NCBI GenBank assembly: GCA_964613095.1
Contig: CAZTFX010000002.1
Coordinates: 20,521-84,520 of the forward strand
Direction of reading: 5' to 3'
Length of the DNA: 64,000 nt
From: RGIG4576 sp964613095
GTDB taxonomy: Bacteria; Bacteroidota; Bacteroidia; Bacteroidales; Muribaculaceae
The translations under genes and the position numbers were made by a program. Position 1 is the stretch's first letter; each line of letters starts with the position of its first letter. Positions 8,601 to 15,246 of the stretch are shown here, piece by piece. A model generated the notes under the pieces. The model saw only the letters and a program-made list of their open reading frames with translations, was not told the DNA's origin and did no database searches.

Positions 8601-9089
8601 AGTCCCGTTATCACCTGTTATAAGCATATCTTTATTTTTCCATTCAAGGTCTTTATCGGTTGACCATGTATTTGTACCACTGGAACTCCAACGGTAAGGA
8701 TTCAACCACACGTATGCTTCGATACCACGCTTGTGACACTCTTCAACAAAGAACGCTAATGGATCCCATCCCGGACTTACACCGCGAGTTCCGCTTATAT
8801 AACTTGACCATGGTGCATATTGCGATGGATATGCTGCATCACCCATAGTACGAACATGTAAACATGTAGAAGTCATATTTAATGCTTCAAGATTATCAAG
8901 GTAAGCTATTAATTCTTTTTTTTGAGTTTCTTGTACAGAAGCAGATGTTCCTTTAGTAGAAGGCCAGTCTATGTTTGAAACCAATGTGAGCCACGTAGAA
9001 CGCATTTCACGTTTTGGATTGGCAGAATAAATATTTCCTGCTAGTAAAATTAAAGCCAATAAGGCTGTTATAATACGATTTTTGATCAT
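5664..9089 (-). CDS. Secreted GHL10 glycoside hydrolase-like protein with propeller domain and T9SS tail
   Basis: 1141 residues. An N-terminal signal peptide (to about residue 23) precedes a GHL10 domain (PF02638-like, roughly 25-345) opening with PKREMRSTWLTLVSNIDWPS and including AYVWLNPYR and IDGMLFDDYFYP, where acidic residues typical of this family's active site lie. Fibronectin III-like beta domains follow (~410-700; two repeats containing WTAVENGTYTIEIADNSEF-like and WYPVDGDFEYYTLEISD-like segments). Residues ~715-1060 resemble a DUF4623-like beta-propeller. The last ~65 residues (VYNMMGMKI, then GLYIVEVVVNGKVYTKKVLVK) form a T9SS type A sorting domain. Related enzymes act on peptidoglycan-like or other glycans; the substrate is unknown. 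It has its own promoter at 9134-9141. Confidence 0.85.
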   Translation of the reverse strand: MIKNRIITALLALILLAGNIYSANPKREMRSTWLTLVSNIDWPSTKGTSASVQETQKKELIAYLDNLEALNMTSTCLHVRTMGDAAYPSQYAPWSSYISGTRGVSPGWDPLAFFVEECHKRGIEAYVWLNPYRWSSSGTNTWSTDKDLEWKNKDMLITGDNGTYVTFNPALPETRELIVNVIKEIITNYAIDGMLFDDYFYPSGGTTEGTDAPDYSHYKASGTTMSIGDWRRRNVNDMVADCYNTIKELRPDVRFGIGPAGVSSKSASKYGLPSLSSYGSSASDWQYAQIYCDPLAWMAEGTIDFISPQLYWETTHSTNGYEELTHWWSDAADKLKCHYYASQASYKINNSGWGVTEISKQIKHNRTYVKNNNCGSIFYNTNTFKSGLKNLVNDVYSTPALSPEITWKSGTSYDKVSNLAYNNGTLTWDATTNGNSIIRYTVYAVPMNIAIENAKAADGDGIDVQYLQKVVYGTSYTVATDKQTNYYYIVCVFDGYSKEHEMAVVNYPEGESEKVTLVSPINNAVTTWNTDFSWTAVENGTYTIEIADNSEFTNVIYQQKNIKVNTVTIDLGIIESEKIYYWRIRSVQPSKLETVSETGTFTSPARVTGPSQQLVEPQNGAEIEENCYFLWYPVDGDFEYYTLEISDKNDFSSIKYSKDIEYEPLAESVSHEVNASILGIGTFYWRVVSKGSHITPGYSEVRTFTITKISVGAYEPGYEMKTDKNTYSAVGTLNIENVWIRSILSDYANISFGENGSYNRGMCAVGDYVYVSDRDENTSGSKTYLRKYSINTGEFIQRLELGSEATVGYYPCNDVIKDSKGNICVTNLSLNASTTPLKVFLVDTKTGEVTQVASIVTNQAERVDHAAIWGDVTTGNFKVYVGLKGTKKIARWTFENGKQSKEEICTVTSLYSGSNFGIAPRLTIIDENSLFVDGGAIPMTRYNFSTGAMEGSFNDNKSLAPSGTEANGCTFFTLNDKKYVVYSYGDDETSTENTPYTFNVVSTDNNMSFSSMQLLWTLPKSGLGSVNSSTMQAPVDYIAIDNNTVRIFLYVPGCGLCAYDITDTSISGVKNVFDSEIDIKVKGNNIIVSDIAKSITVYNMMGMKIAHATNVAELNVNSTLGLYIVEVVVNGKVYTKKVLVK

Positions 9090-9133
9090 AGTTTTTTATT
9101 AGTTATTATTCAGCATTAATAGTCTTAATGCAA

Positions 9134-9141
9134 CAAAGATA
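9134..9141 (-). promoter_or_regulatory. Promoter -7 box for GHL10 gene
   Basis: On the minus strand this reads TATCTTTG, a perfect -7 box, 45 bases ahead of the start codon at 9089. Confidence 0.65.
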
Positions 9142-9177
9142 GTATAAAATAAGGCTTTTTCAAAATACCCAAAATAA

Positions 9178-9206
9178 AAAGCCCAAGACTGAATGTCTTA
9201 GGCTTT
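9178..9206 (-). terminator. Terminator after gapA
   Basis: A 12-base arm at 9178-9189 pairs with 9195-9206 around a five-base loop with one mismatch (C/A). On the minus strand the stem is followed by a T-rich stretch. It lies 26 bases downstream of the gapA stop. Confidence 0.75.
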
Positions 9207-9231
9207 AGTTTTATAGATGTTACGATTAAAA

Positions 9232-10242
9232 TTAACCGTTAACTTTCTTCATGTGAGCAATAAGTTCTAGAACTTTGTTTGAATAACCTATTTCGTTATC
9301 GTACCAAGATACAACCTTAACGAAAGTGTCAGTCAAAGCAATACCAGCCTTAGCGTCGAAGATAGAAGTGCGAGCATCTCCTAAGAAATCAGAAGAAACT
9401 ACATCTTCGTCACAGTATCCAAGTACACCCTTCAATTCACCTTCAGAAGCTTCCTTCATAGCTGCACAGATTTCAGCATAAGTAGCAGGCTTAGCCAAAT
9501 TAACTGTCAAGTCAACAACAGATACATCAAGAGTAGGAACACGGAAAGCCATACCTGTCAATTTACCATTAAGTTCAGGAATAACTTTACCTACAGCCTT
9601 AGCAGCACCTGTAGAAGAAGGAATAATGTTACCAGCAGCTGCACGACCACCACGCCAGTCTTTCAAAGAAGGACCATCAACAGTCTTTTGAGTAGCAGTA
9701 GTAGAGTGAACTGTTGTCATCAAACCATCAGCAATACCCCACTTATCGTTAAGAACCTTAGCGATAGGAGCAAGACAGTTAGTAGTACAAGAAGCGTTAG
9801 ATACAAATTGAGTACCCTTTACATACTTGTCAAAGTTTACACCACAAACGAACATAGGAGTAGCATCCTTAGAAGGAGCTGACATAACTACATATTTAGC
9901 ACCTGCTTCGATGTGAGCTTGAGCCTTTTCTTGAGTCAAGAATAGACCTGTTGATTCAACAACATATTCAGCTTCAACTTCATTCCACTTAAGATCAGCA
10001 GGATTACGTTCTGCAGTTACACGGATATTCTTACCATTAACGATAAGAAGGCTCTTTTCCAAATCATAATCGATTGTGCCTTCGAATTGACCGTGCATTG
10101 TGTCATACTTCAACATGTACGCCAAGTAATCTACTGGACACAAGTCATTGATACCTACGATTTCGATGTCGTTTCTTGTTTGAGCAGCACGGAATACGAA
10201 TCTACCGATACGTCCGAAGCCATTAATACCTACTTTTGTCAT
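9232..10242 (-). CDS. gapA: Glyceraldehyde-3-phosphate dehydrogenase, type I
   Basis: A 336-residue NAD-dependent glycolytic enzyme converting glyceraldehyde 3-phosphate to 1,3-bisphosphoglycerate. The Rossmann motif GINGFGRIGR opens the protein; the catalytic cysteine is C152 in SNASCTTNCLAP and its partner histidine is H179 (TTVHS). The C-terminal helix WYDNEIGYSNKVLELI is intact. The aspartate or equivalent after strand two (GINDL) is consistent with NAD preference. Codon choice is restrained and C-rich at third positions on the coding strand compared with neighbours, as expected of a highly expressed gene. It is monocistronic, with a ~130-base leader and its own terminator. Confidence 0.97.
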   Translation of the reverse strand: MTKVGINGFGRIGRFVFRAAQTRNDIEIVGINDLCPVDYLAYMLKYDTMHGQFEGTIDYDLEKSLLIVNGKNIRVTAERNPADLKWNEVEAEYVVESTGLFLTQEKAQAHIEAGAKYVVMSAPSKDATPMFVCGVNFDKYVKGTQFVSNASCTTNCLAPIAKVLNDKWGIADGLMTTVHSTTATQKTVDGPSLKDWRGGRAAAGNIIPSSTGAAKAVGKVIPELNGKLTGMAFRVPTLDVSVVDLTVNLAKPATYAEICAAMKEASEGELKGVLGYCDEDVVSSDFLGDARTSIFDAKAGIALTDTFVKVVSWYDNEIGYSNKVLELIAHMKKVNG

Positions 10243-10376
10243 TTTCTAAAATAAATTTATTTAGTTAAAATATAAGTTCCTAATTAATAGGGTTATTATT
10301 CAATCTTTTCAATTAGCTTTTTCACCTAAAACATAACAAATTAGGGCAGATTTAAATACTACACACTAATTCCATG

Positions 10377-10384
10377 CAAAAGTA
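10377..10384 (-). promoter_or_regulatory. gapA promoter -7 box
   Basis: The minus strand reads TACTTTTG, matching TAnnTTTG. It lies 135 bases upstream of the gapA ATG, predicting a leader of about 125 bases. It stands back-to-back with the mscL promoter at 10441. Confidence 0.6.
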
Positions 10385-10440
10385 ATACTTTTTTTTTGAA
10401 AAAATACTTATGATAGTCATAAATAATGGAAATTTTTCTT

Positions 10441-10448
10441 TATTTTTG
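10441..10448 (+). promoter_or_regulatory. mscL promoter -7 box
   Basis: TATTTTTG matches TAnnTTTG, 57 bases before the mscL ATG. Confidence 0.6.
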
Positions 10449-10505
10449 CTCATCATCTAAAATGCTGATAATTATACAATATAAATAAACTTTTAATTTA
10501 TACTT

Positions 10506-10940
10506 ATGAGTAAATTTTTAACAGATTTCAAAAATTTTGCAATGAAAGGAAATGTTCTTGATATGGCAGTCGGTGTCATTATCGGTGGAGCATTCGGAAA
10601 AATTGTTACTTCTCTTGTAAATGACGTTATTATGCCCGCTGTAGGACTAATTGTAGGCGGCATTAATTTTAAAGAACTAAAATGGGTTATTAAACCCGAA
10701 GTAAAAGATGCAGCCGGAACTATAATAACTCCCGAAGCAACTTTAAATTACGGAAATTTTATACAAAATACAGTTGATTTCATTATTATAGCATTCTGTA
10801 TTTTTGTATTTATAAAACTTATAGGAAAACTTAATAAAAAGAAAGAAAAAACTCCTGCTGCACCGGCTCCTGCCCCAGAACCATCAGCAGAAGAAAAATT
10901 ACTTACTGAAATTCGTGACCTTTTAAAAAAAGATAAATAA
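10506..10940 (+). CDS. mscL: Large-conductance mechanosensitive channel
   Basis: A 144-residue inner-membrane channel that opens under membrane tension to release osmolytes on hypo-osmotic shock. The family start FKNFAMKGNVLDMAVGVIIGGAFG is followed by TM1 (about 15-45), a periplasmic loop, TM2 (about 88-112, VDFIIIAFCIFVFIKLI), and a charged cytoplasmic helix with a proline/alanine linker (APAPAPEPSAEEKLL). The glycine-rich pore helix is intact. It is monocistronic, with its own promoter and terminator, divergent from gapA. Confidence 0.96.
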   Translation: MSKFLTDFKNFAMKGNVLDMAVGVIIGGAFGKIVTSLVNDVIMPAVGLIVGGINFKELKWVIKPEVKDAAGTIITPEATLNYGNFIQNTVDFIIIAFCIFVFIKLIGKLNKKKEKTPAAPAPAPEPSAEEKLLTEIRDLLKKDK

Positions 10941-10968
10941 AACTTTTAGTTTTTTATATTTTCACTTT

Positions 10969-11000
10969 AACGACATTTACAATTTAATGTAAGTGTCGTT
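10969..11000 (+). terminator. Terminator after mscL
   Basis: Arms 10969-10981 and 10988-11000 form a 13-bp stem with one G-T wobble, a six-base loop, then ATTTTTT. Confidence 0.8.
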
Positions 11001-11042
11001 ATTTTTTAATATTTTTGAAAAATTTCATTATAAAATAATACT

Positions 11043-11050
11043 TAACTTTG
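11043..11050 (+). promoter_or_regulatory. Promoter -7 box for alkaline phosphatase gene
   Basis: TAACTTTG matches TAnnTTTG, 37 bases before the ATG at 11088. Confidence 0.6.
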
Positions 11051-11087
11051 TAGCAACTAAAATAACTAACTAAAATATAATTAATCA

Positions 11088-12473
11088 ATGTATTCAAGAA
11101 TTTTATTGTTTTTCATCTGTTTACTTTCAGTAAACAATGTATGTGCTACTTCACCTAAATATATATTTTATTTTATAGGTGATGGTATGGGATTGGGACC
11201 TATTATGGTAGCCGAAGCTTATAATCGTACTGTTCTCAACAATACAGAACATCTGCAAATGTTACAATTCCCAGTAACATCATTAGCTACAAGTTATTCG
11301 GCTAATAGACATATTACTGATTCAGCAGCAGCAGGAACAGCTCTTTCTACTGGTAGCAAAACTAATAACTCTATGCTTGGTGTAACACCTGATAGCGTTC
11401 CTGTTTTCAGTGTAGCTAAATCACTTAAAGAAGCCGGTTACGGCATAGGTATTGCTACTACTGTGACTCTTAATGATGCTACACCGGGAGCATTTTATGG
11501 TCATGCACCATCAAGAAAAAACTATTATGATATTGCAATGGGTATAATTGAAACCAATTATGATATATTGGCAGGTTATACTTTACTTGGTAACAAAAAC
11601 AAAGGTAAAGAAACAGGCTTATATAGTAATATAGAGAAAGCAGGATATAAAATAGTAAAAGGTAAAGAAGAATATGAAAAAAATAAAAATCATAATAAAC
11701 TTATTCTTTTAAATAAACCTAATAAAGCCGGACATTGCGGATATACAGTAGATAGTTTAGGTGATGAAAATTTTAATGTTCCTTATCTTACTAAAACCTG
11801 TATAAATCATCTTAAAAAAAATAGTCCTGAAAAATTTTTCATGATGATAGAAGGTGGTAATATAGATTGGGCTGCACATTCAAATGATCCGGGTACAATA
11901 AAATCTATTTTAGATTTTGATGAAGGAGTAAAAGTAGCTTACGAATTTTATAAGCAACATCCCGATGAAACTCTTATAATTGTTACAGCTGATCATAATA
12001 CCGGAGGTATGACATTTGGAGTAAAAGGTAATAAAAGAGTAACACTTAAAAACCTTGATTATCAAAAAGTTTCTATATCTGAATTTCAATCATATTGTAA
12101 AAATTTACTTGATTCAGGTAAAAAAATAGAATGGAACGAAATGAAAAATTATATTACTAATAATTTAGGATTATATGGTTCTATAAAAGTAGATGATAAA
12201 GATGATAAATTAATGAAAGAAGCTTTTAATAATACTTTTAATAAAAAAGAAAAAGAAAACGTAGAGACTCTTTATCTTACTTATAATTCATTTATTAATG
12301 AAGTATTTAAAGTTTTTTGTAAATATACAGGTATAGGATGGACTACTACAGGTCACACCGGTGATTTTACTCCTGTTTTTGCCATTGGTGTAGGTGCTGA
12401 AGAATTTAATGGATTAAATAATAATATTGATTTACCTAAAAAAATAGCTAAAATAGCAGGTGTAAATTTCTAA
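11088..12473 (+). CDS. Alkaline phosphatase, secreted
   Basis: 461 residues. An N-terminal signal peptide (to about A20) directs export. The mature part is an alkaline phosphatase superfamily enzyme that hydrolyses phosphomonoesters with two zinc ions and magnesium. Visible signatures are D32 in GDGMGLG, the nucleophile D78-S79-A80 (HITDSAAAGTALSTG), EGGNIDWAAHSND, TADHNTGG and the final metal histidine in TTTGHTGDFTPV. Length is typical. It has its own promoter and terminator and no pho-type neighbours; a Pho box could not be judged. The exact physiological substrate is unknown. Confidence 0.92.
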   Translation: MYSRILLFFICLLSVNNVCATSPKYIFYFIGDGMGLGPIMVAEAYNRTVLNNTEHLQMLQFPVTSLATSYSANRHITDSAAAGTALSTGSKTNNSMLGVTPDSVPVFSVAKSLKEAGYGIGIATTVTLNDATPGAFYGHAPSRKNYYDIAMGIIETNYDILAGYTLLGNKNKGKETGLYSNIEKAGYKIVKGKEEYEKNKNHNKLILLNKPNKAGHCGYTVDSLGDENFNVPYLTKTCINHLKKNSPEKFFMMIEGGNIDWAAHSNDPGTIKSILDFDEGVKVAYEFYKQHPDETLIIVTADHNTGGMTFGVKGNKRVTLKNLDYQKVSISEFQSYCKNLLDSGKKIEWNEMKNYITNNLGLYGSIKVDDKDDKLMKEAFNNTFNKKEKENVETLYLTYNSFINEVFKVFCKYTGIGWTTTGHTGDFTPVFAIGVGAEEFNGLNNNIDLPKKIAKIAGVNF

Positions 12474-12492
12474 TTAAAAAATAAATCATTAT

Positions 12493-12522
12493 AAATGGGT
12501 GCATATAAATATGTACCCATTT
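12493..12522 (+). terminator. Terminator after alkaline phosphatase gene
   Basis: Arms 12493-12504 and 12511-12522 form a 12-bp stem with one wobble around a six-base loop, followed by further T residues. It shows that the open frame beginning at 12499 is not the true start of the next gene. Confidence 0.82.
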
Positions 12523-12579
12523 TTTTATTATATATTTTTATTTAACGAGAATTATAGTATATTTTTTAAATGTTTATTT

Positions 12580-12587
12580 TATTTTTG
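12580..12587 (+). promoter_or_regulatory. Promoter -7 box for DUF4294 gene
   Basis: TATTTTTG lies 19 bases before the ATG at 12607, which fixes the start there rather than at 12499. Confidence 0.6.
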
Positions 12588-12606
12588 TCCCAATATTAAT
12601 TGTGGT

Positions 12607-13239
12607 ATGAAAAGACTTTTTAGTTACATATTATTATTAATAATCGGTATAAATACTATATCGGCACAAACGCTTGATTTATCACCTGATGAATTATCTC
12701 CATTAAGAAAGGTATTTGAAGGAAAATATCATTTTATAGAAAAGGAAACAGGTGATACTCTATGTATGTATGTTTTCTATCCTATTACTGTATATCCAAA
12801 AGAAAAATTTAAAAATAAAAAACAAGAACAATTTTATTGGAGAACAGTAAGAGATGTAAAAAAAACATTACCCTATGCAAAATTAATTTGTTCTACCTTA
12901 TTGGAAACTTATGAATATATAGAAACTTTTCCTACTAAAAAAGAAAAAGAACAATATTTAAAAGAATTTGAAAAAGCAATTTTTGAACAATATAAACCTA
13001 TAATGAAAAAAATGACTAAAAGTCAAGGTAAAATGCTTATAAAACTTATTAACAGAGAAACTAATCAATCAAGTTATAATATTATAAAAGCATTTTTAGG
13101 TAGTTTTCGTGCAGGATTTTGGCAAACTTTCGGTCGTTTTTTTGGAGTCAATATGAAATCAGGTTATAAACCTGAAAGTGACAAAAATGATGCTATAATC
13201 GAACGTATTTGCATTCGTATAGAGCAAGGAACATTATAA
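12607..13239 (+). CDS. DUF4294 family exported protein
   Basis: 210 residues from the ATG at 12607. The frame is open back to 12499, but that extension would run through the previous gene's terminator and the promoter at 12580, while 12607 begins a clean signal peptide (MKRLFSYILLLIIGINTISAQ). The mature part matches DUF4294, a Bacteroidetes family of unknown function: FYWRTVRDVKKTLPYAK is the best conserved segment, followed by KMTKSQGKMLIKLINRET and the basic FRAGFWQTFGRFFG. It is probably periplasmic. It converges with the methyltransferase gene, with only 10 bases between the stops. Confidence 0.82.
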   Translation: MKRLFSYILLLIIGINTISAQTLDLSPDELSPLRKVFEGKYHFIEKETGDTLCMYVFYPITVYPKEKFKNKKQEQFYWRTVRDVKKTLPYAKLICSTLLETYEYIETFPTKKEKEQYLKEFEKAIFEQYKPIMKKMTKSQGKMLIKLINRETNQSSYNIIKAFLGSFRAGFWQTFGRFFGVNMKSGYKPESDKNDAIIERICIRIEQGTL

Positions 13240-13249
13240 AATTATAAAA

Positions 13250-13780
13250 TTATAATTTTAAATGTTTTAAAAATTCCCACATTACTATACCAGCTGTTAT
13301 AGACACGTTAAGTGAATGTTTTGTTCCATATTGAGGTAATTCTATGCAACAATCACTCATATCCACAACTTTTTGTTGGACACCTTTTACTTCATTTCCA
13401 AGAATAACAGCATACTTTTCACAATCGTTGATTATAAATTGTTCAAGACTTATACTATCTTCTACTTGCTCTATACAACATATTTTATAACCTTTGTGTC
13501 GAAGTTCATTTACACATTTGCATACATCTTCAAAATAGTACCATTGTACAGAATATTCAGCACCCAATGCAGTTTTATGTATTTCCACACTCGGAGGACA
13601 TGCTGTGATACCACACAAATAAATACTCTCTACCACAAAAGCATCAGCAGTGCGAAATATACTTCCTATATTATTAAGACTGCGTACATCATCAAGTATA
13701 ACTACAAGTGGTATTTTAGGAACATTTTTAAATTCTTCACAATTTATACGATGAAGATCAAGCATTGATTTCTTTTTCAT
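13250..13780 (-). CDS. SpoU/TrmH-family RNA 2'-O-methyltransferase
   Basis: A 176-residue SPOUT methyltransferase that transfers a methyl group from S-adenosylmethionine to a ribose 2'-OH in tRNA or rRNA. The three family motifs are seen: DDVRSLNNIGSIFRTADAF (N..G...R), VILGNEVKGV, and the knot motif IELPQYGTKHSLNVSITAGI. It lacks the N-terminal substrate-binding domain of longer RlmB/TsnR-type enzymes, resembling TrmL or TrmH-short. The target nucleotide cannot be told. The promoter box lies at 13802-13809; the gene is divergent from nadA across the AT-rich gap. Confidence 0.88.
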   Translation of the reverse strand: MKKKSMLDLHRINCEEFKNVPKIPLVVILDDVRSLNNIGSIFRTADAFVVESIYLCGITACPPSVEIHKTALGAEYSVQWYYFEDVCKCVNELRHKGYKICCIEQVEDSISLEQFIINDCEKYAVILGNEVKGVQQKVVDMSDCCIELPQYGTKHSLNVSITAGIVMWEFLKHLKL

Positions 13781-13801
13781 ATTTTAAACTTTTATATAGT
13801 G

Positions 13802-13809
13802 CAAATTTA
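13802..13809 (-). promoter_or_regulatory. Promoter -7 box for SpoU methyltransferase gene
   Basis: The minus strand reads TAAATTTG, a TAnnTTTG match 22 bases ahead of the start codon. Confidence 0.55.
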
Positions 13810-14018
13810 CAAAATATATAACTATTAACAACCTGTTAATAACCTGTGAAAAGCATATAATAAGTTTTCATAAACTTTTGTACTTATAATTTTGTTTTTA
13901 ATATTCATCATTTTATGTATGGATTTTTTTTATAATAAAAAAAGTTAGCATTTTATTTTTAATTAACTTTACACAAGGTTTTCTACAATTATTAATAGAT
14001 GAATACATAGAAAATTAT

Positions 14019-14053
14019 TAACTTTGCACGTTATTAACAGGTTATTAATAACG
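14019..14053 (+). promoter_or_regulatory. nadA-direction promoter with overlapping palindrome
   Basis: TAACTTTG (14019-14026) is a good -7 box pointing to nadA. Directly downstream, 9-base inverted arms CGTTATTAA (14029-14037) and TTAATAACG (14045-14053), seven bases apart, span the expected transcription start. This geometry fits a repressor operator. The leader to nadA would be almost 200 bases. Confidence 0.45.
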
Positions 14054-14229
14054 TACATAATTTATTGATAATCAAAATAAATTATTGTTGATAAACTATT
14101 AATAAGCTTTATAGATAGTTTAATAACTTAATATGCAAGAAAAAAGCAAAAAAGTTATCACTATTATTAACAACCTATTATAACCAACATTTAAATGAAT
14201 TTTTTTATAAAATAAAAAATAATTTATAT

Positions 14230-15222
14230 ATGATATCTGTTGACAAAGGTTATGTAGATGTACCTATTGAAAGTGGTATAGACATTAAAAGTGAGATATT
14301 GCGTATAAAGAAAGAAAAGAATGCAGTAATACTTGCTCACTATTATCAACGTAACGAAATACAAGATATAGCCGATTATATAGGCGATAGCTTGGCTCTT
14401 GCACAAATAGCGGCTCGTGTAGATGCAGATATTATAGTAATGTGTGGAGTCCATTTTATGGGAGAAACAGCTAAGGTGCTTTGTCCCGGTAAAAAAGTTA
14501 TAGTTCCCGATATGAATGGAGGTTGCAGTCTTGCCGATAGTTGTCCTGCCGATGAGTTTGCTACATTTGTAAACAATCATCCTGATCACACTGTAATAAG
14601 TTATGTAAATACAAGTGCAGCTGTTAAAGCATATACCGATATAGTGGTAACATCTTCCAATGCAAAAGAAATAGTGGAAAGTCTCCCACAGGAAAAAAAA
14701 ATTATATTTGGTCCTGATAGAAATCTTGGTAATTATATAAATGGAATAACCGGACGTAATATGCTTCTTTGGGACGGTGCTTGTGATGTGCATGAAAAAT
14801 TTTCGCTTGAAAAAATAATTTCACTTAAAAAAGAACATAATAATGCTAAAATTCTTGTACATCCTGAATGTAAGAAGCCTTTACAATTGATAGCCGATAA
14901 AGTGGGTTCTACTCAGGCATTACTCAATTATGCAATATATGATGATTGTAATACTTTTATAGTAGCCACTGAAAGTGGTATATTACATGAAATGCAGAAG
15001 CGTTGTCCTAATAAAGAGTTTATACCGGCTCCTCCGGAAGATGGAACTTGCTCTTGTAATGAATGTGCTTATATGAAACTTATCACACTTGAAAAACTTT
15101 ATAACAGTTTAAAATATGAATTACCTGAAATAAGTGTTGATAAAGAAATAGCAGAAAAAGCTATCATTCCTATTAAAAGAATGCTTGAAATATCAGAAAA
15201 ACTTGGATTAATAAAGAAATAA
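14230..15222 (+). CDS. nadA: Quinolinate synthase
   Basis: A 330-residue [4Fe-4S] enzyme that condenses iminoaspartate with dihydroxyacetone phosphate to quinolinate in NAD synthesis. Family signatures are ILAHYYQRNEIQDIADYIGDSLALA, MCGVHFMGETAKVL, FGPDRNLGNYI, VHPECKKPLQLIADKVGSTQ, ATESGILHEM and the C-terminal CSCNECAYMKLITLEKL. The cysteines expected to bind the cluster are in the MCGVHF, GACDVH and CNEC regions. nadB and nadC are not adjacent, which is unusual compared with Bacteroidetes genomes that cluster nad genes. leuS follows after 24 bases, so they may share a transcript. Confidence 0.95.
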   Translation: MISVDKGYVDVPIESGIDIKSEILRIKKEKNAVILAHYYQRNEIQDIADYIGDSLALAQIAARVDADIIVMCGVHFMGETAKVLCPGKKVIVPDMNGGCSLADSCPADEFATFVNNHPDHTVISYVNTSAAVKAYTDIVVTSSNAKEIVESLPQEKKIIFGPDRNLGNYINGITGRNMLLWDGACDVHEKFSLEKIISLKKEHNNAKILVHPECKKPLQLIADKVGSTQALLNYAIYDDCNTFIVATESGILHEMQKRCPNKEFIPAPPEDGTCSCNECAYMKLITLEKLYNSLKYELPEISVDKEIAEKAIIPIKRMLEISEKLGLIKK

Positions 15223-15246
15223 TAATAATAAATATATATCATCATT

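Larger units (their letters stand above)
13781..14229. other. AT-rich gap with TTATTAACA repeats: candidate replication origin
   Basis: A 449-base gap between divergent genes, extremely AT-rich, especially 13861-13980. TTATTAACA occurs at 14031-14039 and 14164-14172 on the plus strand and at 13834-13842 on the minus strand, with CTATTAACA at 13822-13830. A 12-base direct repeat TATTAACAACCT is at 13823-13834 and 14165-14176. TTATCAACA, one base from the classical DnaA box TTATCCACA, is on the minus strand at 14086-14094. Such clustering plus an AT-rich unwinding-like region is what an origin looks like, and a perfect parS lies at 37492. No dnaA gene is in the window. The repeats could instead be regulator sites for nadA. 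Confidence 0.4.

Noticed and set aside
12499..12606. N-terminal extension of the DUF4294 protein
   Set aside because: It overlaps the previous gene's terminator and the gene's own promoter box; the ATG at 12607 begins a proper signal peptide.
14224..14793. 189-codon minus-strand open frame
   Set aside because: Antisense shadow of nadA: low-complexity Y/I/T-rich translation without family features.
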